Below are positions 58,377-64,000 of a stretch of DNA of 64,000 nucleotides, piece by piece. Numbering within the stretch: position 1 is the stretch's first letter; each line of letters opens with the position of its first letter. The DNA comes from Nitrobacter vulgaris. Lineage in GTDB: Bacteria; Pseudomonadota; Alphaproteobacteria; Rhizobiales; Xanthobacteraceae. The position numbers and the translations under genes were made by a program. The stretch is from NCBI RefSeq assembly GCF_002028545.1, contig NZ_MWPQ01000049.1, positions 186,001 through 250,000 on the forward strand. Reading direction: 5' to 3'. The notes beneath the pieces were generated by a model that saw nothing but the letters and a program-made list of their open reading frames with translations, had not been told where the DNA came from and made no database searches.

Positions 58377-58393
58377 TCTCCCGTCGCGGGAGA
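58377..58393. repeat. Short hairpin between smc and the Rsm22-family gene
   Basis: TCTCCCG-TCG-CGGGAGA (58377-58393), flanked by CTTCC and GGGAAC, resembles the CCTCTCCC repeat at 48283. It lies in the 42-base smc-rsm22 spacer and includes part of the GGGAGAGGGAA that may act as ribosome binding site. Confidence 0.6.
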
Positions 58394-58409
58394 GGGAACA
58401 AAGACCACC

Positions 58410-59453
58410 ATGATCCCGCCCGATCTTCCTGCCGAACTGAAGGCTGCCTTACAACGGAAAGCGCAGGGCCTGACCCGCAGCGATGCCGCAGCTCGCGCGG
58501 CCGCGATATCGCAAACGTATCGGAGCGGCGGCGGTTCAAGCACGATCCGGGACGAAACTGACGCACTAGCCTATGCGCTGGCGCGAATGCCCGCGACCTA
58601 TGCGGCCGTGGTGGCCAGCCTCAATGCGCTTCGCGAGATACGTCCACAGTTCACACCGATCAGCCTGCTCGATGTCGGAGCCGGCCCCGGAACGGCGACA
58701 TGGGCTGCTGCGCAGGCATTTGATTCCCTCGACGCATTCTCGGCGATCGACGCCAATCCGGCGCTGCGGTCGCTCGCACTGGACCTCGCTGCCGATGCGG
58801 TGCGACTGAACGGCCTCAGCTATGTGCAACACGACGCGTCAGCCGGGCTTCACAATGCAGCCGAGAGCGCCGATCTTGTGCTCGCGAGCTATGTCATCGG
58901 CGAACTCAGCGCCGATCGGCAAGCCGCGCTCGCTGATTTGATGTGGGCGGCGACGCGCGACACGCTGCTGGTCGTCGAACCCGGCACGCCCGCCGGCTAC
59001 CAGCGAATCCTCGATCTGCGGCGCCAGCTGGTCGCGCGCGGCGCGCATGTCATCGCTCCCTGCCCGCATGACGGCGAGTGTCCGCTCATGTTGTTGTCAG
59101 GCGAGGCAGGCATTTCGCGTGAAGACAATGCATCAAAACAAAAAGCTGTGGCGGACTGGTGCCATTTCGTGCAGCGGCTACCGCGGTCCCGCGCGCATAA
59201 GCAGATCAAGGGCGTGGAGCTTCCTTTCGAGGACGAAAAATTCAGCTATGTCGCGTTGGCCCGAACGCCCGCCCGACAACGTCCGGCACGGGTTCTGGCG
59301 CCGCCGCTCGTCACCAAGGCCGCAATGCGGATCAAGCTGTGTCAGCCCGATGGGAGCGCCGGCGTCGCGACATTTCCTCGTCGTGACAAGGCCAGCTATT
59401 CCCGTGTGCGCCGCGTCGGCTGGGGCGACGTCGTCAACCTGACCGAGACGTGA
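58410..59453 (+). CDS. Small-subunit ribosomal Rsm22-family methyltransferase
   Basis: 347 residues. Rsm22 relatives are SAM-dependent enzymes linked to (mito)ribosomal small subunit assembly. The SAM site is SLLDVGAGPGTATWAAAQA (about 86-104) and the C-terminal block WCHFVQRLPRSRAHKQIKG (about 250-268) with LPFEDEKFSYVALAR is the family hallmark. Just before it (about 226-247) the sequence MLLSGEAGISREDNASKQKAV replaces the expected short loop; its DNA resembles the R1 repeat (see separate entry). Confidence 0.88.
   Translation: MIPPDLPAELKAALQRKAQGLTRSDAAARAAAISQTYRSGGGSSTIRDETDALAYALARMPATYAAVVASLNALREIRPQFTPISLLDVGAGPGTATWAAAQAFDSLDAFSAIDANPALRSLALDLAADAVRLNGLSYVQHDASAGLHNAAESADLVLASYVIGELSADRQAALADLMWAATRDTLLVVEPGTPAGYQRILDLRRQLVARGAHVIAPCPHDGECPLMLLSGEAGISREDNASKQKAVADWCHFVQRLPRSRAHKQIKGVELPFEDEKFSYVALARTPARQRPARVLAPPLVTKAAMRIKLCQPDGSAGVATFPRRDKASYSRVRRVGWGDVVNLTET
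59086..59150 (+). repeat. R1-like dispersed repeat embedded in frame in the Rsm22-family gene
   Basis: The stretch from GGCGAGGCAGG to AAAACAAAAAGC matches the right half of R1 copies (for example 49501-49531: TTCGCGTGAAGA, then a diverged GCAT/GCGT, then CAAAAAG) allowing a few changes and a small gap. It adds about 21 residues and keeps the frame open. Confidence 0.65.
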
Positions 59454-59464
59454 TTATTTGAAAA

Positions 59465-59893
59465 TTAGGACGGCCGCGAGAAGACGTAGATCAGCCCGCT
59501 CAGCATCAGAAGCACCACCGCCGCCGTGAGCCAAGGGCCGGGATGGCTGCCGAACCAGAATCCCGCAAAGCCGATCGCCATGCCGCCAAGCGCCATCAGC
59601 TTGGCCTTTACAGGGATTGCGCCGCGCTCGCGCCAGCCACGTAGCAGCGAGCCAAAACGCGGGTGCTGCAACAGCCAGTTTTCAAGGCGGGGAGAAGAGC
59701 GGGCGAAACAGGCGGCGGCCAAAATCAGAAACGGCGTCGTCGGCAGCACCGGCAGGAACGCGCCGATAAAGCCGAGCGCGACGAAACAGATACCCAGCAC
59801 CAGAAAAATGCCGCGCATCATTCGCGACGTGCTAGTGCGCGGATCGACGGCACTAGCCACGCCCGCGCCGAAAGATTGCTCGTCCACGATCAT
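59465..59893 (-). CDS. YbaN/DUF454 family inner-membrane protein
   Basis: 142 residues from ATG 59893 (an in-frame GTG at 59923 would add 10). Three to four hydrophobic segments: GIFLVLGICFVALGFIGAFL, quoted by ICFVALGFIGAFLPVLPTT, and two near the C-terminus. The ALGxIGxxLPxLPTTPFLxLAAxCFARSSPR pattern, in parts LPVLPTTPFLILAAACF, is DUF454. Function unknown. It converges with the Rsm22-family gene and is separated from lemA by 190 bases. Confidence 0.85.
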   Translation of the reverse strand: MIVDEQSFGAGVASAVDPRTSTSRMMRGIFLVLGICFVALGFIGAFLPVLPTTPFLILAAACFARSSPRLENWLLQHPRFGSLLRGWRERGAIPVKAKLMALGGMAIGFAGFWFGSHPGPWLTAAVVLLMLSGLIYVFSRPS

Positions 59894-60082
59894 GCGCTCG
59901 CCATCCTGATCCACCACATCCACACCCTACATCTGCTTCACACAGAACAAAATACCGAACAACTTGAACTTTTCTAAGAGTTTTCCCGACCAAAGGGCGC
60001 CGTCTCCCGGCGGAACCTGCCGTTCGCGCGGAATATCGTCTACGGTGACCGCGTTCGCGTCCTCTCATCAGGAGCTTTTCTC

Positions 60083-60643
60083 ATGTCGACAGGCTTGATT
60101 GTTCTCGGCGTCATCGTCGCCGTCGCTGTGTTCGCGCTTGTCGCCTATAACCGGCTGGTCGCACTCAGCCAGCGCGTCAGTCAGGCCTTCGCCGATATCG
60201 ATGTGCAGCTCAAGCAGCGTCACGACCTGATCCCGAACCTTGTCGAAACCGTGAAAGGCTATGCCGCGCATGAGCGCGGGACACTGGATGACGTCATCAA
60301 GGCTCGCAACGTCGCGATGTCGGCGCAGGGGCCGGCGCAGGTCGGCGCCGCCGAAAACCAGTTGAGCGGTGCGCTTGGCCGGCTCATCGCGTTGTCGGAG
60401 GCTTATCCGGATCTCAAGGCCAATGCCAATTTCCAACAGCTTGCCGGCGAACTGTCCGACATTGAAAATAAGGTCGCCGCAAGCCGTCGTTTCTTCAACA
60501 ACGCTGTTCAGGAATACAACACCGCTATCCAGCAACTGCCGGCAGCGTTGTTCGCGGGCACGTTTGGCTTCACGCACAAGGAGTTTTTTGATCTCGGTGC
60601 CAGCCGCGCGACCGTAGAACAGACGCCTCAGGTGAAATTCTGA
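60083..60643 (+). CDS. lemA: LemA family protein
   Basis: 186 residues with an N-terminal membrane helix (GLIVLGVIVAVAVFALVAY, about 4-22) and a long coiled four-helix domain starting NRLVALSQRVSQAFADIDVQ, then RHDLIPNLVETVKGYAAHE, and a C-terminal FGFTHKEFFDLGA. ATG at 60083 with AGGAGC upstream. LemA genes commonly pair with an HtpX-like M48 protease, as here (gap 210 bases); likely a joint role in membrane protein quality control. Confidence 0.93.
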   Translation: MSTGLIVLGVIVAVAVFALVAYNRLVALSQRVSQAFADIDVQLKQRHDLIPNLVETVKGYAAHERGTLDDVIKARNVAMSAQGPAQVGAAENQLSGALGRLIALSEAYPDLKANANFQQLAGELSDIENKVAASRRFFNNAVQEYNTAIQQLPAALFAGTFGFTHKEFFDLGASRATVEQTPQVKF

Positions 60644-60853
60644 GGCTTTTGCAATGGATCGAAGCGGGCAGAACGGACTCTCCTTTCCGTTCTTCGGAGA
60701 TGGAGAGGGCTATCCAACCACCGGGATCGATTTTGTCGTTGGCTCGATCCCTTTCCGATTTTGTTGCATCCCCCTCTCCGTCCTTCACCCACTGCCATCC
60801 GAGGGAAGGAAACGGATCGTCTGCGCGACAAGCGCTGCAAACGGATTCGCCTA

Positions 60854-61966
60854 ATGGCAGCTTACGGTCTCTACACACACATCGCGTCGAACAAGATTCG
60901 TTCGATGTTTTTGCTCGCCGGGCTGTTCGTCCTGATTTATGTAATGGTGTTCGCCGGCGCGCTGATTGCCGAAGTGTTTCGGCGCGGCGCAGACTACCCG
61001 GCGGCGTTCTACATCACCATCGCCTGGCATGACCTGATCGCCGTCCTCCCCTGGGCAACAGCAGGTTCGGCGCTGTGGATTGTGATCGCCTATTTCTTCC
61101 ATCAGTCGATCATTGATGCGGTCACCGGCGGCCATGATGTCACCCGCAAGGAACAACCGCAGCTCTACAACTTGCTGGAAAACCTTTGCATCTCCCGCGG
61201 CATCCCGATGCCGAAGCTGAAGGTGATCGATACCGACGCGATCAACGCTTTCGCCACCGGACTCAACCGCCGTCAATATGCGATTACCGTCACCACCGGC
61301 CTGATGAACCAGCTTAACGATCGGGAGATGGAAGCGGTGCTCGGTCACGAACTGACCCACATTCGCAACGGCGACGTTCAGTTGATGGTGGTCGCTGTCA
61401 TCATCGCGGGCGTGGTCGGCTTCGTCGCGGAATTGTGCTTCCGCATCTTCTTCAACAGCGGCGCGCGGATCGGCGGCGGTTCGTCGCGCTCATCCTCCTC
61501 CCGCAACGGCGACGGCAAAGGCGGCGGCGCCGTCATCGCCGTGATCCTGGCGATGGTGCTGATCGCGCTCTCCTGGTTTTTATCGCAAGCGATACGGATG
61601 GCGTTGTCGCGCTCGCGCGAACTGATGGCTGATGCCGGCTCCGTCGAATTGACCAAGGATCCCGACGCCATGATCTCGGCGTTGCGCAAGATCGAGAACC
61701 GTGGCGAACTGCCGGGCGCAACCTCGGCCGTGATGGAAATGTGTGTCGACAACCCGCGCCAAGGTTTCGCCGACCTTTTTGCAACCCATCCTTCCATCGA
61801 AACGCGGGTGCGCGCGCTGGTGACATATGCCGGCGGCCACGATCCCGGACCGATGCGGTTGCATACCGAGCGCGCCGCGACCGATCAGAAATTGCCCGGG
61901 CTTCCGCCGGGACCCTGGAGCGAGCCGGCACCGCCCGTTCCCGGCCCACCGAGCCATCGCTCCTGA
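60854..61966 (+). CDS. HtpX-like M48 family metallopeptidase
   Basis: 370 residues with transmembrane helices near the N-terminus (LLAGLFVLIYVMVFAGALI and AGSALWIVIAYFF) and the zinc motif GHELTHIRNGDV (HExxH at about 165-169). A third helix follows (VVAVIIAGVVGFVAELCFRI), then a Ser/Gly-rich loop and another helix, then RSRELMADAGSVELTKDP (third zinc ligand region, Glu/Asp). Cytoplasmic-facing quality-control protease. The start ATG 60854 is chosen for the first helix; upstream frame is open. Confidence 0.9.
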   Translation: MAAYGLYTHIASNKIRSMFLLAGLFVLIYVMVFAGALIAEVFRRGADYPAAFYITIAWHDLIAVLPWATAGSALWIVIAYFFHQSIIDAVTGGHDVTRKEQPQLYNLLENLCISRGIPMPKLKVIDTDAINAFATGLNRRQYAITVTTGLMNQLNDREMEAVLGHELTHIRNGDVQLMVVAVIIAGVVGFVAELCFRIFFNSGARIGGGSSRSSSSRNGDGKGGGAVIAVILAMVLIALSWFLSQAIRMALSRSRELMADAGSVELTKDPDAMISALRKIENRGELPGATSAVMEMCVDNPRQGFADLFATHPSIETRVRALVTYAGGHDPGPMRLHTERAATDQKLPGLPPGPWSEPAPPVPGPPSHRS

Positions 61967-62020
61967 CCTTTATTTTGCCGCTTCCTAAGCCTGTTTCAGG
62001 CTCGCAGGCATACTCGAGGC

Positions 62021-62108
62021 TTTCCGCTTCTGATGGAAGCAGAAGTGGGGCTTTTGGATTTGACGCGTTTTCTCCACGCGAACCGGTATCCACTTCGCTC
62101 GAAAACGC
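62021..62108. repeat. Dispersed repeat R1 with companion hairpin
   Basis: GCTTTCCGCTTCTGATGGAAGCAGAAGTGGGGC (62021-62052) includes CTTCTG/CAGAAG; GACGCGTTTTCTCCACGCGAAC...CGCTCGAAAACGC (62062-62108) is the R1 core. It lies in the 315-base gap after the M48 gene; the remainder holds no gene. Confidence 0.82.
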
Positions 62109-62281
62109 AAATATAGCCGCCACGAATGCTCAACGGCTCAACGAATTTTGCCAGATTTGACATATCGAATTGAATTCTCCCTCGTTTCTGCCATGGTCCC
62201 GCTCCAAGCAACGACTGGGGGGGACAGCTCGGCCGCGCGACCATCCGCGGTCGCCGATTTCAGCTTGCTCAAAGGGGTCTC

Positions 62282-63040
62282 ATGGCGAAGCCGGCAGTGA
62301 TTGTGGTTGGCGCGGACAAAGGCGGCGTTGGCAAAACGACCGTTTCCCGCACCATTCTCGACTATTTCAGCGCCAACAACGTACCGACCAGGGCCTTCGA
62401 CACAGAATCGCCTCGTGGCACGCTGAGGCGTTTTCATCCAGATGTCACTGAGATCGTCGACATGACGTCGACCGCGGATCAGATGAAGATCTTCGATACG
62501 CTCAACACGGCCAAGGCTAGCGTCACCGTGATTGACGTCCGTGCCGGACTCATGTCTTCGGCTCTGGCCTCGCTTCGCGATATCGGTTTTCTCGACGCGG
62601 CGAAAACGGGGCAGATTACCTTCGCGGTATTCCACATTCTTGGCCCCTCCATCGCCTCCCTGGATGAGATCGCGGAAACTGCCAGATTCATGTCCGGCGC
62701 CAAATATTTTCTGGTGAAGAACTTCATCAACAACACGAGCTTCTTCGAGTGGGACCAGGCGACCTACAACGCCTACTTCCGCAAGATCAAGGATGCGACC
62801 GAAATCACCATCCCGAAGCTCAACGAGATGGCGTACGAGCAGGTCGAGGTGTCATCAGTGCCCTTCCTGAGGTTCGTAGCCAATAAGGGACCGAAGAACG
62901 AAGCCGCGAACTACTCGTTCGTTCTGCGCGGCTATGTTCGCCACTGGCTCGCCAATGTGTGGAGCGAATACGACCGCATCAAGCTCACCGACATCGTCGC
63001 CTCAAAGGAGAAGAGCGGTTCCCGCGCATCGAACAAGTAA
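62282..63040 (+). CDS. ParA/MinD-like P-loop ATPase
   Basis: 252 residues. Deviant Walker A: VVGADKGGVGKTTVSRTIL (about 8-26; KGGVGKTT) with the signature lysine. A partner-dependent Walker B-like VTVIDVRAGLMSS (about 81-93) and a C-terminal helical end. It is not a canonical ParA of a par locus, as no ParB, parS or DNA-binding domain is seen. It begins two genes of similar style, with GCTCAAAGGGGTCTC before the ATG. Function unknown. Confidence 0.8.
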   Translation: MAKPAVIVVGADKGGVGKTTVSRTILDYFSANNVPTRAFDTESPRGTLRRFHPDVTEIVDMTSTADQMKIFDTLNTAKASVTVIDVRAGLMSSALASLRDIGFLDAAKTGQITFAVFHILGPSIASLDEIAETARFMSGAKYFLVKNFINNTSFFEWDQATYNAYFRKIKDATEITIPKLNEMAYEQVEVSSVPFLRFVANKGPKNEAANYSFVLRGYVRHWLANVWSEYDRIKLTDIVASKEKSGSRASNK

Positions 63041-63272
63041 CTGATCTTTCCGTCGTTCCGGAACTTATCAGTTGATAAGGACTTGCGTTTACAACGGCAG
63101 CGCAGACCTCGGCTGTGCATCTGCACAACGGGTCAACTCGACTGCCGCTTAGCTTGAAAATCCTGATCGCGACCAAGCCGCGTCCTCATTTGCGCAGTGG
63201 CGCATCAAGAATGTCGGTGGAGAGTTTGTCGGCGTCCTGCTAGATCGGGATCGTCGCTCCGATGTAGCTCCT

Positions 63273-63941
63273 ATGCCTCGCACTCCTGTCTACATTATCT
63301 GTTCGCCACGTCCGCAGGTCGGCAAGACGCTGATAGCGCGGCAGCTCAGCGAGTTTCTTCGTTTGCAGCGAGGCGATGTCCTCGCCTTTGACGTCAACCT
63401 GAAGGAGCCGTCTCTGGTCGACTATCTGCCGCGTCTCACAGAGACCGCAGAAATTGATGACACGTTCGGCAAGATGGCGCTGATGGACCAGTTGATCATC
63501 AATGACGGTCTCGCCAAGGTGATCGACCTTGGTTACCCCTCCTTCGACGAATTTTTCGGGATGATCGAGGAGATCGGCTTCGTCAAGGAATCCGCGCGGA
63601 GCGAGGTGGCGCCGGTTGTCCTATTCATCGCCGATAGCGATCGTGTTTCCGCACGCGGCTATCAGACCCTACGGGCAACGCTGCCGCCCAACGCTATCGT
63701 TACGGTCGAAAATGAATTCGTTATGCGCGGAAGGCTGCCCGAAGCTTTCATGCACAATCGGGTGATGCGCATCGCAGAACTTCCCGCGTTTCTCAAGACC
63801 TATATCGACCGGCTGACCTTCTCGTTCACCGAATATCTGCGAACGGAGACAGATTCTTCAACCGAGCTCCACCAGTGGATCCGCAACAACTATTTCGGCT
63901 TTCGTGAGATCGAACGACAACTGATGCAACAGGGGGGATGA
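63273..63941 (+). CDS. Second ParA-like ATPase with variant P-loop
   Basis: 222 residues. The P-loop reads ICSPRPQVGKTLIARQLSEF (about 9-28): compared with KGGVGKT, the signature Lys is Arg and the first glycines are Pro and Gln, so nucleotide handling may differ. It has LAFDVNLKEPSLVDYLPRL (analogue of the ParA switch/DxxP) and VVLFIADSD (Walker B-like). Similar size and fold to the neighbour upstream; a third gene starts 33 bases later. Function unknown. Confidence 0.7.
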   Translation: MPRTPVYIICSPRPQVGKTLIARQLSEFLRLQRGDVLAFDVNLKEPSLVDYLPRLTETAEIDDTFGKMALMDQLIINDGLAKVIDLGYPSFDEFFGMIEEIGFVKESARSEVAPVVLFIADSDRVSARGYQTLRATLPPNAIVTVENEFVMRGRLPEAFMHNRVMRIAELPAFLKTYIDRLTFSFTEYLRTETDSSTELHQWIRNNYFGFREIERQLMQQGG

Positions 63942-63949
63942 GATTCATT

Positions 63950-63967
63950 TCCTTCCCCCTCGAAGGA
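63950..63967 (+). promoter_or_regulatory. Hairpin sequestering the ribosome binding site of the last gene
   Basis: TCCTTC (63950-63955) pairs with GAAGGA (63962-63967) around CCCCTC. The right arm is part of the AAGGAGG ribosome binding site of the ORF at 63975, so the fold could reduce translation. Stem is only six base pairs. Confidence 0.4.
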
Positions 63968-63974
63968 GGGCTCA

Positions 63975-64000
63975 ATGTCCGCCGAACGCCATCAGCGTCC
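63975..64000 (+). CDS. Start of a further gene (cut by window edge)
   Basis: ATG at 63975, preceded by AAGGAGG five to six bases upstream, reads MSAERHQR before the window ends. It is 33 bases after the second ParA-like ATPase and probably co-transcribed with it. The product cannot be identified. Confidence 0.5.

Overview
The window is chromosomal sequence of an alphaproteobacterium, most likely a member of the Bradyrhizobium/Nitrobacter/Rhodopseudomonas group (Nitrobacteraceae). The reasons are the moderately high G+C, the protein families (DUF6101, DUF4170, DUF2076, DUF1236, CcrM, standalone CheZ, HisZ+HisG), and several families of dispersed palindromic intergenic repeats of the kind that litter these genomes. 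The genus is an inference. No rRNA, tRNA, CRISPR, prophage or complete insertion sequence was found. Nearly everything is housekeeping or conserved accessory chromosome.

Layout. 1-5.2 kb (minus): an envelope cluster, lpxK (cut by the window edge), waaA, a DUF374 acyltransferase, a DUF4170 protein, a CysQ-like phosphatase and a PmbA/TldE-like protein. 5.5-9 kb: DUF6101, ubiA, a secreted protein, rsmE. 9-16.4 kb (plus): a ZnuD-like TonB receptor, hisZ-hisG, a GT2 glycosyltransferase overlapping a ChbG/HpnK-type deacetylase, and a DUF2076 protein. 16.5-21.5 kb: an L,D-transpeptidase, cheZ, a lipoprotein, and groES-groEL behind a heat-shock-like promoter and a degenerate CIRCE element. 21.6-30 kb: two unrecognised secreted proteins, repeats, a lysine-rich histone-like protein, the glycolate oxidase genes glcD-glcE-glcF, a c-type cytochrome and a TetR regulator. 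30-41 kb: two small proteins, glyQ-glyS, an S49 peptidase, a methyltransferase with a DUF2007 protein, a polyprenyl diphosphate synthase, ispE and a TPR protein. 41-54.6 kb: ETF-ubiquinone oxidoreductase, a uracil-DNA glycosylase, a GT39-like membrane protein, rnhB, a radical SAM protein behind a LexA-type box, moaB, a YpfJ-type metalloprotease, ccrM, a GST, mutY, a DciA-like protein and a DsbA-like protein. 54.8-64 kb: smc, an Rsm22-family methyltransferase, DUF454, lemA, an HtpX-like M48 protease, and two ParA-like ATPases that may form an unstudied module with a third gene cut by the window end.

The genes group into envelope biogenesis (Kdo/lipid A, sugar transfer, L,D-transpeptidase), genome maintenance and cell cycle (MutY, UDG, RNase HII, CcrM, SMC, DciA-like), proteostasis (GroESL, LemA/M48, S49, YpfJ) and central metabolism (His, ubiquinone, isoprenoids, glycolate).

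The most unusual observations are: (1) intergenic-type repeats that appear to sit inside two conserved coding sequences as in-frame peptide inserts (Rsm22-family protein and MutY); (2) a UDG whose presumed Fe-S ligands read Phe-Cys-Trp-Cys; (3) regulatory sites read directly from sequence (a GTTC-N7-GTTC LexA box, a CtrA-like box plus GAGTC methylation sites before ccrM, and a CIRCE-like site before groES); (4) the two ParA-like ATPases at the right end.
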